DNA of 64,000 nt. Origin: Apostichopus japonicus (lineage: Eukaryota > Echinodermata > Holothuroidea > Aspidochirotida > Stichopodidae). The stretch covers positions 30,668,611-30,732,610 of the forward strand of contig NC_092576.1 of the NCBI RefSeq assembly GCF_037975245.1, in the 5' to 3' direction. The position numbers were made by a program, and so were the translations under genes. The notes beneath the pieces were generated by a model. It was not told where the DNA came from. It made no database searches and saw nothing but the letters and a program-made list of their open reading frames with translations. The stretch's first letter is position 1. The number at the start of each line of letters is the position of its first letter. Below, piece by piece: positions 34,262-45,802 of the stretch.

Positions 34262-34349
34262 TACAGGACGACGCCGACGCATAGAAACGGGCGGAGTGTC
34301 CCACCTCTTGGCAGTTGAAACATCTAACCTCGGCGCACTCTCTAGTCAC
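34262..34349 (-). pseudogene. Fragment with a CCHC-like zinc knuckle
   Basis: Minus-strand VRCFNCQEVGHSARFY has the C-x2-C-x4-H spacing, with Tyr where the final Cys would be expected. Probably a LINE or Gypsy gag-like remnant. Neighbouring sequence gives no further family signal. Confidence 0.4.
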
Positions 34350-35306
34350 GTTTGCCTTTACATTCCCCTTTGGATGGTACAGCCTTTTGGTACAAACACC
34401 AAGATTGCTCTCCAGTTGGACACCGCTGATACGTTAGCCTTTCATCGGAACTTGAGCTTTTCATCAATATAGCCAAAATGGACTTCTTTATTGCTTCTAC
34501 TGTGTCATTTTGGGTGATCGCATTGCGATAGTCGGAGCAACATTTCTTCCTCCAGTACCCTTATTCTGGTGTAGAAATTTCTTCAAAGATGTATACATCA
34601 TCTTGCTTGTGGTTCACACATTCCTGTTTCCTCCAGCAGAACTTCATACACTTTGGCATTATTGAGGTATCCCCATCAGACGCAGGTCATTCGAGATACC
34701 TGATGTACCATATACCGTACGAAACTCCGAGGAAAAGTGACCTTTTATTATTACATTAAGAATGTTGATATTGAACTTCACATTAATTACGTCCTCGATT
34801 GATACCAATTGAGAATGATCATTTAGAGCCTTAATCATTTTAATTCCTACTTTCTTTATATATAGTCCGCGGCCCTTCTGATTTCTACCAGCTGAACCTA
34901 CTTTTGCATGTGCCATCTCGTGTATGAGTCTTTTGTGACAAGGGGCGTGGATACATGTGATATGAAAACCATCTGCAGTCTGTATGGAACAGTGTTCATC
35001 CCCGAATATTCATAGGTAAATGCTAACGTTGCTTTTCTAAAACAGCTACTGTTTCATTTGCATGCCACTTGTGTACGCCGTAACGGTTCTTGAACGCTAC
35101 TCAGTCTTTGAATGATCGAATGTTACTCATTCTTTCTTTACTTGTCTTTACCTTTCGCTTACTAAACCCCTAACAAAAAGAGCAATAACACTCCCGTCTT
35201 AGTATCTGTCGTACGTAGGTCTCGTGGAATCATTCATTGCAAACTGCACACAGTGCCATTGTGTTGCCGTCATCTGGTATCCTACACGTGCAAAATATTC
35301 CTTCTG

Positions 35307-35620
35307 TCAATATATGTATTCGACGAAAGGTAACCTTTGCGAATCAATTAGGTTATTAATTAACTCGTGCCACATGGTACCCTCGTCATAGTGCATCTTT
35401 GTTGGGTCTTCAAGTGCAAACACACCACATGAAGAACCGTCAGTCTGCTGAGTAACGTTCATTACGTGGATAAATAATTCAGATTCCTTGGTTTGCAAAA
35501 GTATTTGGCAACCCCCCAACACCTGATGAATTCTTCAATATGTTTTGTCCTGCATTTATTATGATACCATGTAACCATTCTTTTCGAGAAGTATCGTTCT
35601 TTCATCTTGAGTAAGTTGTA
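35307..35620 (-). pseudogene. Ulp1/C48-like cysteine protease remnant
   Basis: Minus strand 35570-35480 reads INAGQNILK and GGLPNTFANQG in one frame, then 35522-35307 reads NVTQQTDGSSCGVFALED, HYDEGTMWHEL and LPFVE. Q..DG..CG.FAL holds the oxyanion Gln and catalytic Cys of the Ulp1 family. The His-Asp part is missing or out of frame. Such proteases occur in several large DNA transposons as well as in host genes. It lies on the same strand as the adjacent polymerase remnant. Confidence 0.6.
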
Positions 35621-35789
35621 TGTGTGATAACCACATGGCAGGCTTTACTCCTCTTTGTAATTATTACTCTCTGCGGCTTTGGCGAAGTAGGCTCGCCTCT
35701 CTTCCTTCTGTCGTCTTTACCCATGTTAGGGTGTTTTTTATTTCGATGGTTCTGCGAAAGTTATTTCTACGTTACTTTGAATCGATTTC

Positions 35790-36064
35790 ATTAGTCAAGT
35801 CCCTGATTATACTATCCGTCGAATTATAAAACCCTTTCCTGCAAACGACCGAGTAGATCGTACAAACAGTCTAATATGACAAGTTGTGAAAGCCGCAATA
35901 ACGACCCACAAGGGCACTGGGAGGAACAAATTCCTGGTTCTCTTGCTAACAAACTTCGTATGTTTCTTACTTGTCAAGAGTCTTTTAGTAATCCGTAAAG
36001 TCGTGACACGCTGGTTTTCCCAAATCTGACCGCTTCCCGAATTTCCCCAAAAGCTTTTCAACAT
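35790..36064 (-). pseudogene. Protein-primed family B DNA polymerase remnant, C-terminal part
   Basis: Minus strand begins MLKSFWGNSGSG and, after frameshifts, reaches AAFTTCHIRL and YNSTDSII, in the place of the YxDTDS metal-binding motif C. This resembles DNA_pol_B_2 polymerases of Polinton/Maverick-like elements. Motif C is mutated and frames are broken. Orientation and order agree with the 36333-36602 and 37671-38009 fragments. Confidence 0.55.
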
Positions 36065-36332
36065 TAGTTTAGCTAGTGTTCTGAGCCCAGGATCATAGTT
36101 AATTTTGTTTCAATCTAATTCAATGCCCTCGTTTGCTGCATAAATCTGCATTGTACTTGTCTGGATCGTCTGCAGTGACGCACCATGAAGGCCAGCCAAC
36201 CCGATGCTTCGTGACTCCTTGAATAAACCCCCCGTTTGTTTTTTATTATCATACTGCGCCCTGTTTTCGAAATGCCATAGCAACCGCTTTCAGAACTTCA
36301 AGCGTTACCCATGTACCAGTAAGAGCTCTTTC

Positions 36333-36602
36333 TTAATGTATTTTGACTGGGAGTACTGGGTGAAATAAATTTCTGGGAGGCAGTATCTTACATCGCACTA
36401 ATCCATAGAACAGAGACATATGTTTTGGCTGATACATAGGATAGGAGCAACACTTGTTTACATACGGACACACAGAACAAAAATCGACGTACTTAATTTT
36501 ATCAACCCCTTGAACTTCATGAAGTAATTTGCCTTTTTGGTTTTGGTTTTTCCCCTGGTTGTTCCCCCGAAAAATGCTTCTCGAGGAATCAATAGCTTGC
36601 AA
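36333..36602 (-). pseudogene. Protein-primed family B DNA polymerase remnant, motif A part
   Basis: Minus strand reads KIKYVDFCSVCPYVNKCCSY followed by YGLVRCKILPPRNLFHPVLP. DFxSxxP is motif A of family B polymerases, with the usual Leu-Tyr replaced here. An upstream AFFGG word in another frame fits the region before motif A. Remnant of a Polinton-like element. Confidence 0.65.
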
Positions 36603-37140
36603 TGCCCCGCATAAACATCACGAAAGAATTGCTTTCCGTAGCAAACCCATCTACCCAGTACGGCCCCATTTCCTTCCCCTTCATTCTGAGCGTGTTCCTC
36701 GTAACACTTTCATACTGTAACCACTGAAGCGATGCGGTAACAACTTTGTTTCTTTTTTATTGTGGAAGACTGCAATTTTATTTCGCCGAGGGTATCGTCA
36801 TGCATGTTGTAATTTCCATGAAGAATTCACGAAGACAAACAACGTCTCAAAATATGAGCATCACTGATACAGTATGACACTATTTCCTTTTGAATTTCAC
36901 TTTCGTACCACCTCATAAACTCTTTTTAATCGTATAGCATTCGGAATGTAAAAGGAAGCATCGGGCCCAGTTTTGATTTGCATCGCTATTAAATGTGGAA
37001 AATAGCAAAGTATCGGATACATTAGCGAAAGACACATTTGAGGCGCCTTTTCTTGTATGTCCTCTCTGGATCTTCGTACATACGTGTCTCAAGCGACCAT
37101 CATACAATGTTTTGTCATAATGACAATAGTATTCTATGTA

Positions 37141-37511
37141 ATGACAGGGAAGTCCACTCGATCAAAGTTGACGAGGAGCTAAGAACTCTGCTCGCTCGCA
37201 GGAAAAGGGGCAACACGGCTGGGTGCCTCAAAAGACCCGTATTGGGAACAAAACATCGTAGATAATGACATCTTATCCCGGCGTTCCCTGGGTGGGGTTT
37301 TGGAGTGAGTTGGTTGTTGGGTGTGGGGGTTGTGTGGTCATTACATAATATGGTTGTTTTTTTTGTTTGTGGTTTGGAGTTGGCTTTTTTGGGGCCGGTT
37401 TGTAGTTTTGTTTTCGGTGGTTCTTTTACAGGTGGTTGTTTGTGGTGGTTGTTTTACAGACTGAGATTGTTTTTGCTGGTCCGTGTCCGTTTTCTTAGCA
37501 CGTAAAAAGCA
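37141..37511 (+). mobile_element. 5'-truncated copy of the ORF1-only LINE A derivative
   Basis: Begins in the ORF1 C-terminus (HSIKVDEELRTLLARRKRGN, then LKRPVLGTKHRR and stop), passes the same junction to the ORF2 end and 3' UTR as the 25.1-kb copy (CCCGGCGTTCCCTG), and ends CTTAGCACGTAAAAAGCAC. It lies within the polymerase remnant. Confidence 0.8.
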
Positions 37512-37670
37512 CTTGCAAAAAGCGTTTGGTTGAAGTAACAAGTGATAATGTCCGTCGTGGAGAAGCAATTGTTTCACTGTCGCAGTTCTGGAATACCGCA
37601 CTTTCTTTGGGGTACCGCCGCATAATCATGTAATTCTTTCGCTAATTCGAGCTGTATCATTCTACCCTTT

Positions 37671-38009
37671 TTATTTGACTGAACTTAGGGTGATTTTGTC
37701 TTTTACAGCAATGGCTGTCACTAAAGCTCGAGCGCAACAAAGTTCATCGTTATACCGTGGACGACATTTATCCAGATATTTCGTCGTCAAAATGACTTTA
37801 TTGTCCAAGTTTCTTTCAGCATCATCCAGGAACATATCGAGGCCTTCATCGTCCGTGGCCATGAGACACCAGTCGTGCTGAATTTGATTTGGATGGGCCA
37901 CACTACAACCGTTACACGAATCATCACATTTTCGTTTTATAGTGTGCCAAAGCACTTGGCAAACGACTTTCTTTGCTAAACGTTGCAATGTCTTTCGGTT
38001 GCCGTACAT
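37671..38009 (-). pseudogene. Polinton-like polymerase ORF remnant, N-terminal part
   Basis: Minus-strand frame with KCDDSCNGCSVAHPNQIQHD followed by WCLM, and then KYLDKCRPRYNDELCCARAL followed by VTAIAVKDK. NDELCCARA.VT is a conserved stretch near the start of DNA_pol_B_2-type polymerases in animal mobile elements. The Cys-rich part resembles the C..C..HPSQ..H..C segment seen next to them. Truncated at both ends. Confidence 0.5.
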
Positions 38010-39544
38010 CCACTGCTCCCTTCCCCCCCCCCCCCGTTATATTTATACCTTTCTTAGTCGGATAACATTTATGTATGGTATGTGCTCACGTAGACTTATG
38101 AATGTCTTCCGCGTCCAATGAGATAAGCCTATCATTTTGAAAGGTTTTTGAAGCGTGTTTGTGTCATTCTGAGGTTGTAAATGATGTTTGTCATATATTG
38201 AACGAGAATGCAAAAAGTTCTCCATTTCCTTCAACGCAATACTAATATGCGTCATTAAAATTTAATTCACCACGCTGTTTCACGGATAAACTACGTCCTG
38301 ATCTTCCTGATAGTAACGCATGATACCCATCCTGGCTATAAAATTGTCTTCTGGTAACGTAAGCCTTGCAACGAAATGTAACTGTTCGTGCGTATCTCCT
38401 TCGAGATGAATGTGTTTTTTTGCAACCTGCTGCGTCGTAATCCTTTACCAATGGCGATACCGTTGGTGGAGGTGACTGCGGCGACAGCTTCATCGGGCTC
38501 GGCCATTGGAGACGGGTTTCCTCGTCTTGAGGTGTTGGTGGCGATACCTTTTCCCAAGTTGGCCATTTTAACGACGTTCAAGTTCAAATGCACTGCGTGT
38601 TGACGACACAGTCTCTTCAAGCCTTCACGCACGCTTCATGCGATCGGAGAAGCCATGATGTTAACGTCATCCAAATCCAAGAATCCGTACAAGTGACTGA
38701 GCCCAAACTGTGATATATTGCAACTAAGTCCAAAGATTTGAGATTGGTTGAGACACCAACGTTCAGGAACGATGTGAACAGTGAGATGCAAGAACAAAAA
38801 GGAGTTTGACCCCTGCTCGACCTCGCAAGAGGTGCTTCGACGAGGTGCTTCGACGAGGTGCTTATATATGGTTTTACCAATAACTCTGTTTTTAATCTTA
38901 GAACAATGAAACGACTAGGCCTTTTCTATCAAATACATAAGGTTAAACATGGGTATCCTGATCCGCCCTTTATCATTCCTTTCCGAATTAATCTACGTCC
39001 GTTTGTCTCCATGAGGAACAGATAAACCCGTATGGTGAAAATACCCTCATCCCGCCTTCCAAATTAATATTGGTTATTATCAATAATCCGTCGCAATAAT
39101 TTCTAAAGATTTCTCTTCTTCCGCTTCGTCATCATTCGTCAGGGCAAAAGTAGAGCATGAACATCAATTTAATCTTTAAGTGTCCCATCTGGATTATATC
39201 GATAATATCACCTTTAGCAACACATCATACTTTGTTCCAATATCTGTGCCTTTGAAATAATCATATTTTCCACGGCCTTCTCCAATACTGTTCCTTTAAG
39301 TGAGATGCTGTCAAGTAAAGAGTGATGAAGTAAACGAATTATGTTTTTAATGAGACCAGACCGAAAACCAGTACGTAAACATGTTCTTTACCGTCAGTTG
39401 AATACATGTTAACATCATTTATTTTGTTTTGTTGGGAGTAAGTCTCTCTCATTCTATGGACAGCATGAAGAAACATTGAACCCCCTGTCAAAAACAACAA
39501 ACAAGATAGTGGGAAGGAGGGACATGTCTTTCGCGCTTGTCCAT
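38010..39544. other. Stretch without a recognised gene
   Basis: Minus-strand frames at 38043-38255, 38242-38493 and 38336-38632 may be further remnants of the Polinton-like element (same strand), but show no motif I can name. C11 at about 38026. 38900-39540 shows nothing. Confidence 0.45.
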
Positions 39545-39558
39545 CCTCTTATGTCTTT

Positions 39559-40083
39559 ATGACAAAGAGTGGGGGTAAAGCAAAGGCGCCAAGTTCTGGC
39601 GCACCTACTGCCCCGGAGGAAGCTCCACGCAAGGAGGGGGAACCGGGTGAGGATTCACTCTCCGCACCTCCTTCACCCTCCCCCGTAGTTGCAGACCCCA
39701 ACCCCGTGCCCGCACCGAGAAAGTCTCCACCAGCTTCCCCCATCAACCCCGTGCCCGCACCGTCTCCACCACACAGCGAAGCGGACACGGGGTCTCCACC
39801 AGCTTCCCCCATCAACCCGTCCAGTTCCGTCCCCAGTCCGCCGCCGGTATCGCCAGATCCGGAGACTCTGTCTGACGACGACGAGGTTGTCGCGTCTCCG
39901 GAGGCTATGTCTGACAGCGACTCCGGAGGCTCGGTGATCGTCGAGCCGAAACGTGCCACTGGGACGAGCTGGTACGACGAGATGGGGGAACCCTCACTGA
40001 AAAGGTCGGCCTCAAGTGACGACTCCGACGACGATATGTCGTCTAGAGCGCGCTTGAAGCTTACAGAATCCTCGTCGGCGTAG
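39559..40083 (+). CDS. LINE family B ORF1, C-terminal part (Pro/Ser/acidic-rich)
   Basis: An open frame of 174 codons, rich in Pro, Ser, Asp and Glu, with three near-repeats of PPASPINP and an acidic Ser/Asp-rich end. It lacks the zinc knuckles seen in ORF1 at 26.4-27.7 kb, because the element is truncated here. It ends 21 nt before the ORF2 start. High GC unlike the flanks. The opposite-strand 187-codon frame is its shadow. Confidence 0.65.
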   Translation: MTKSGGKAKAPSSGAPTAPEEAPRKEGEPGEDSLSAPPSPSPVVADPNPVPAPRKSPPASPINPVPAPSPPHSEADTGSPPASPINPSSSVPSPPPVSPDPETLSDDDEVVASPEAMSDSDSGGSVIVEPKRATGTSWYDEMGEPSLKRSASSDDSDDDMSSRARLKLTESSSA

Positions 40084-40104
40084 TTTTGCCCCATTGCCCT
40101 CTCA

Positions 40105-43100
40105 TGGCCCATACATTTTCAGTTGCCACCTTCAACGTCAATGGCATGAGGGATCATCGCAAGCGCAGTCGCATTTTCCAATATTGTATTTCAATGGAAG
40201 TCGACTGCGTTTGCCTGCAAGAAACACATATTTTGGAAGAAGATGTCCCTCTATGGGCTTATGAGTGGGGTGGTGGGCTGCATGCTTCGTTTGGTTCGTC
40301 TTCACGAGGGCCGATTGGTTTGCATTCTTTTCAAGTATCCACAGGGTAACATCTCCCTTTGCAATGTGTATGCTCCCAATCGGCCTTCTGCTAGACGAGA
40401 TTTTTTTAACACACTGCCTTCCTTTGTTCCTGGTAGTGCTCCATGTGTCATGGTCGGAGACTTTAACAGTTAGTGTCCCAGACTCGGGTCTTGACAGACT
40501 CGGGGCTTCTGTGTCTGCTAGTCCCGACGCTGGGATCACAGAATTGGACAGATTCACTTCGGCACACCTTTTAGCCGATGTCTGGAGGCATATGCACCCG
40601 TGTAGTACGGTGTATACGTGGGTGAGGCCTAACGGAGAAGATGCCTCCAGGATAGATCGAGTGTATGCGCCCGTAAGTTTTAAATTTTCGGGTTGCGAGA
40701 CGCTCAGCTGTCCGCTCTCTGACCATGACACTGTGGTAGCACGTTTTGTTTTGCCTTCCATTTTCCCGATCGGGCCGGGGCCTATGGAAGCTTAACTGTC
40801 GGATTCTTGGCGAGGCAGAATTCCGCCAAGGTTTCGAGACCAGGTACAAAGGATGGCAAACATTGAAGCCGGCCTTTGCTTGTACATCCCAGTGGTGGGA
40901 TGATATCAAGTTGCGCATCAAACGCTACGCAATTCAGTATTGCGTGACCCGCGCACGGCGTCGAAGAGAAAAATTCTCGAAGCTGTGCGCGGAGGTGAAT
41001 TTGGCGACCCTTCGGCAGTCATCGCTTTGCAGACTTATCTCGATGAAAAGTACCACGGTGCCCGCGTCAGGGCCCGTGTCGAAGCGGTGGAAGCCGAGGA
41101 GCGCCCTTCACTGAGGTTTTACCAGTCCGTTAGCTCATCGGCGGGTGACAGACGCGTCCCGTCTGTGCGCGCTACCGATGGGACCGTGGTCAGTGACCCT
41201 CACGGCATTGTCCGCGTATATAAAGAGTATTATTCCACTTTGTTTACGCGTGGCAATGTCGACTTGTCGGCACAGTCTGATTTATTGAGGGGAATCTCAA
41301 GAACCGTTCCCCACGATGTCAATGATATTTTGGGGGGCGGAATAACCACTGTTGAGCTTTGGAAGGCGCTTTCGAAGATGAAGAATGGCAAGTCCCCGGG
41401 TTCGGACGGGCTTCCGAGGGAGTTCTACCGAACCTTCTGGGCAAAAATAGGACCCGACATCAGAGCCGTCTTCGAAGACGCCTTCCAAAACGGACTGTTA
41501 AACGAAAGTCAACGTCTGGGCATGATTACTTTGCTGCCAAAGTCTGGGGACCCCTTGGATCCCCATAACAAGCGTCCGATCACCTTGTTAAATGTGGACT
41601 ACAAGTTGCTGGCTAAGGCTTTGTGCAACCGCCTTGAACTGGCCATGCCGCATCTTGTTGGTGATCTCCAGACTTGTGCAGTGAAGGGTCATTGCATCCA
41701 GCAGAACTTGTGGTTGATGCGCGACTTGACCGACTGGACCAGCAGAAGGCCTTTGACATGGTGGATCGCGGTTGGAGACGTTTCAGTTGCACCCAAATTT
41801 TCGTAAATGGATTTCTGTTTTGTATGAACAAAGTTTCAGTTCTGTTATCGTAAATGGGTTTTGTTCGGAGGTTTTTAACGTAGAGAGGGGGTGCGCCAGG
41901 GGTGCCCTCTGTCTCCGTTACTTTATGTTTTGTTTAGCGAGTCCCTCTCTCGTCTTTTGGAAAGGGACTCCAAACTTGTTCCATTCGTTGTGCCAGGGGG
42001 TGCCAAAGTGAAATGCGCTCAATATGCAGATGACGTGACATGTATTGTTTCGAGTCTCGGCTCCTTTCGCGCACTCTCGCAGGATCTATTTTTGAGAGAG
42101 CTACCGGGGCGAAGTTGAATCCAGAAAAGACAAAGGGCCTTCGTCTTGGTAGCTGGAGATACAGAGACTTACCATTCGGTGCGTCGTGGTCGGATCAGAA
42201 TATCAAAATTAATGGTATATGGTTCGGCTACGATGCACCTTGTGATGTCACCTGGAACGAGAGGGCTGAGGTATTTCAGAGCAGACTCGAAACCTTTGGC
42301 ACCCGCTGGCTTTCGATCTTGGGGAAAGTCACTGTTATTAATCGTTTCGTTTCGCCCATCTTGTGGTACCCGGGCGCGGTGTACCCTATTCCGCGTCGCG
42401 TCCTGGTACGGTTGGAGAGGGCGATTTTTTCATTCATATGGTCTGGTGGTACAGAGCTTGTCAAGAGGGCGGTATTGTACCAAAAACTGGAGAAGGGGGG
42501 ACTAGGGGTGGTTCATCTGGGAAGTAAATTGACCTTTTTGTTATTTAAGCAGTTGTTTGTAGCGGTAACTGACCCAGGGTTGCCTTGTTCATATTTTGTA
42601 CGTTTTTGGGGCGGTTTGCACCTGCGTCGATGGGTCCCGGCGCTGTTTAGCAACAGAGAACCGCATAGTAGTACTCCAAACAGGGCGGTGCGTGTCATCT
42701 GCTCCGCGCTGATTGAGTTGCCCCCTGTTGACCTGTCACAGCCGGCCCTCGTTCACAGTTCGTTGAGGGATAAGGCCTTGAATGCAACTTTTGTCCAGGG
42801 ACGTCATTCTGCAGAAGTATGGCGTTCGGTGCATTCAAGGCTGAATGGTTGCAGGCTCCGTGATCTTGCATGGAGAGTTGCACACGGTGCCTTGGTGACC
42901 AACCTAAAAAGATATCATTGGCGATTGGGTGATGGACTGTGCCCTAGGACCGGCTGTGACAGCTTAGAGAGTACTGCTCATGTTTTTTGGCATTGTTACT
43001 TTGTAGTCAACTTATGGGAGTGGTTCCAGACCTGGACCGACCGTGTTACGGGAGACCGTTCATGGTCGGTAGGGCAGGGCTTTATTTTATATGGGGTAGA

Positions 43101-43266
43101 CCCTCCAGTTTGTTCGGTAGCTGTGTTGCACCGCATCATTTTTGTTTGCTCTATTGTAAAAAAACATGTTTGGCGGAATAGATGTAATTTGGTTTTTAGG
43201 GGGAAATTTGCCACTTGGCAGGCAGTCCTGGAGGCGGTGAAGTCTGACATTCGCCTTTCAGATTGA
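40105..43266 (+). pseudogene. LINE family B ORF2: AP endonuclease, reverse transcriptase and zinc-binding C-terminus
   Basis: Starts MAHTFSVATFNVNGMRD. Endonuclease motifs are ATFNVNG, CLQETH, NVYAPN (40360), VMVGDFN (40450) and ASRIDRVYAP with PLSDHDTV (40645-40735), which cuts the target DNA. Reverse transcriptase: LSKMKNGKSPGSDGLPREFY (41365-41425), LGMITLLPKSGDPLDPHNKR, ITLLNVDYKLLAKALCNRL, RQGCPLSPLLYVLFSESL (41895) and the catalytic QYADDV (42020). The C-terminus has CPRTGCDS..HVFWHC (42940-43000), a zf-RVT-like motif. The LPK.GD and LLN.DYK signatures place it in the Tx1 branch of L1-type LINEs. Frameshifts near 40335, 40475, 40790, 40940, 41765 and 42100 inactivate it. 42040-43266 is still one open frame of 408 codons. 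Confidence 0.9.
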
Positions 43267-43538
43267 AGGCGTTTTTCGCCGTTTATCTGGGGCTGCCTTT
43301 TTTGGACGCTGGTGTGCTGGGGAGGGGTTTTTCGTTTCGCTGCGTGCGGGTCGTCCTTCTGTACGTTTTTGAATGTTTGAGTGGGGGGGGGTTGAACGTT
43401 TTCGTCTCTGCAGGTCGGCGGGCGTATGTTTTTTTTGGCTCGCTAGACCTTAGTTTCGTTTGTCAGAATGGGATGGTTCGGTAGTGCCGTTTGGCCGTGA
43501 CGTTTTGTATCCCGCATGGCGGGTCACGTAAAAAGCAC

Positions 43539-44858
43539 CATATTGTTATCTATACATGGCAAAGCAATGCTACAACTTTGACACCCCCAATTTTCCTACC
43601 ATCTCCCCACACCTTACCATTCACATTCTAGTAAGAACAAATACAAATGACGCAAACAGCCAACTATCCTATATCCACTTTTGTAACAGTTGAACAAGCT
43701 GTGGGCTAAAAATAACATTAAACTCATGTTTCAATTGTTGCCTCAATTGTTCACATAATATCAGCTGTACTTGTGCCTCGAGATAATTTGGTTCCTTTAA
43801 AAACTTTCTCTTTCTCTGAGTCTGTGTCACCATTTGGCAAAGTAGAATTCTGCTTAGATGCCCATGCAGGTTGGTTCCTCTCCCTCAAAAGTTTACAGTG
43901 CAAGTTGTATATGTGTATATTATGAAAACTGTAAAAAATACAAATCAAGTCTGTTCAGAATATATGCAGCGATTCCCACTACTACACTTGGTTGTCGAGG
44001 CAGCCTTGTTTAATAACATTAGCTCTTTGCAGGTATTTTGACGGAGAGTTTGTTCACAAACATTAGACTTGAATAGTGAACAAATTCTTTTACAGATATA
44101 AAAGTTAGAAACTTAATGTCTATAATTTCTGTTGTACAGTCAAACCCATAATATTCTATCACTTATCTCACTTAAGCAGCCTACAGGGTTCGGACTGTTT
44201 GCCTAACATAATCATAAAGTTTAATAACTGAATATCGACCTTCTATTCTGAATTCCCCCCCCCCCAAAAAGGAACTAAGGGGTCTTTTTGCTGTGTGACA
44301 TTTGTAATATCATTCAGTGGAATAGAGGCATTATCAGAAACGCATACACTCTAGGATCTTAAAGTGACTTTTGGATGACAGCAATTTTTTACGTTTTCCA
44401 GCTTTCAGAATACATTCCTGTCGCCGTTTCTTACTGATGGAGTTAATAAAGATGGAATCCGTTTCCGTTTAGCCTTTTCTTTTGCACAATTTGAATTATG
44501 GGCTCGCACTGGAGTCACTTGAATAATGTGGCTTGCTAAAGTCTCATGGGGATGTTTTAGCTTCATCAGTGAAAATCTCCCTCATAACCTCTTTGCTACA
44601 AGTACTGGTCTCCGCATGAGGCATTTCATAGCAGAATCCGTTCCAAACACAAACAATAATCATCAGTAGATTTCCTTTGATAGATGTGCTTCAGTCACAG
44701 ATATATAATATTGAAGAATGTCTCTGTCAGAGTTCTAAATTATAGTAGTTGCACAGGAGGTTTTGAAAGCATGGAACCAAACTCTTCAGATCCGGTACCT
44801 TTTCACAGATCACCTTCACAGATTTCAGCTTCAAAATCGCCAGCTACAGTTAGCTCCA
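43539..44858. other. Stretch without a recognised gene
   Basis: AT-rich. Minus-strand blocks with Lys/Arg-rich translation (43751-43948 and 44390-44560) could be exons of an unknown gene, but I found no family signature. C10 at about 44256. Confidence 0.4.
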
Positions 44859-45140
44859 TGTCCCGACGTTTCCATGTCCCGACGTTTCCATGTCCCGACG
44901 TTTCCATGTCCCGACGTTTCCATGTCCCGACGTTTCCATGTCCCGACGTTTCCATGTCCCGACGTTTCCATGTCCCGACGTTTCCATGTCCCGACGTTTC
45001 CATGTCCCGACGTTTCCATGTCCCGACGTTTCCATGTCCCGACGTTTCCATGTCCCGACGTTTCCATGTCCCGACGTTTCCATGTCCCGACGTTTCCATG
45101 TCCCGACGTTTCCATGTCCCGACGTTTCCATGTCCCGACG
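44859..45140 (+). repeat. 16-bp tandem array, subtype TGTCCCGACGTTTCCA
   Basis: About 17.6 head-to-tail units with no mismatch that I could see. Followed to about 45340 by a flank containing CTTGTGACCGAAAATTGCTT, shared with the 59.9-kb element. Because 16 is not a multiple of 3, the array is open in several frames and gives artefactual 16-residue repeats. Same family as the arrays at 47823 and 59943, with three base differences per unit. Confidence 0.95.
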
Positions 45141-45802
45141 TCCAAAAAAAATAACATTTTTCCCGACCCCATTTTTGGGGGATTTAATTGTTTTGACCCG
45201 AAAAAAGAGAAAACAAGTTTTTTATTACCTTAATAGTTCTTGTGACCGAAAATTGCTTGTCACCCTGCTAACTCGCTCGTTTCAGCCTAATAAATTTTCG
45301 ACAAAAATGTGTTTATATTTAGACCCAAATATGTGGTAGGCCTACAATTTTTTGGCGGAGGGGGGGGGGGCAGTGTCTTGCGCAAATGGGATGTGGGCAA
45401 TAGCCATGCCCGCTTTATCTCGGGGCTCAGTCGTTGGAATTTGAAAACAAATTAAGGAGTGGTGTTGGCGGGAGAGGGATGCCAGCCGTGAGAATTGGCC
45501 CCACCACCCATAAAACCGTGCAGACGCCACTTGGTTCCCGGGACCCTGAAAATTGTTAGGGTCGTCATAGGTTCGGACCATAATTTTAGGCCTGTGTTGT
45601 TGGTATACAGTCTTGTATCATGGTCGTCGATGTATTTATCTTTTGATTTTCATGTATATATTTTGTTTGTACAAATATACAACACGCGCTTTACGGTTGT
45701 CTTATTGTTTTAGGTAGCCCATGCAACTGTTGGTTTTCCAGTTATAAGACATGACAAGGGGTATGCTTATGTTAAGACCAGGATCTCTAGATCCCACTGT
45801 AG

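Larger units (their letters stand above)
39545..43538 (+). mobile_element. Tx1-like LINE, family B: ORF1 C-terminus, full ORF2 and 3' UTR
   Basis: The most complete autonomous-type LINE here. It starts inside ORF1, after the zinc-knuckle region, contains the whole endonuclease-reverse transcriptase ORF2 (40105-43266, frameshifted) and a 3' UTR (43267-43538) ending with the hairpin CCCGCATGGCGGG and TCACGTAAAAAGCAC. 5' truncated. No convincing target duplication found. Its 3' UTR defines the family B tails at 18.6, 19.0, 22.6, 22.8, 23.7, 47.3 and 61.4 kb. Confidence 0.9.

Noticed and set aside
39549-40112. 187-codon minus-strand ORF opposite LINE B ORF1
   Set aside because: Low-complexity antisense shadow of the GC-rich Pro/Ser/acidic ORF1 region, which fits the LINE layout on the plus strand.
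44859-45140. CRISPR-like array
   Set aside because: Units are directly adjacent with no unique spacers, and the sequence is eukaryotic.
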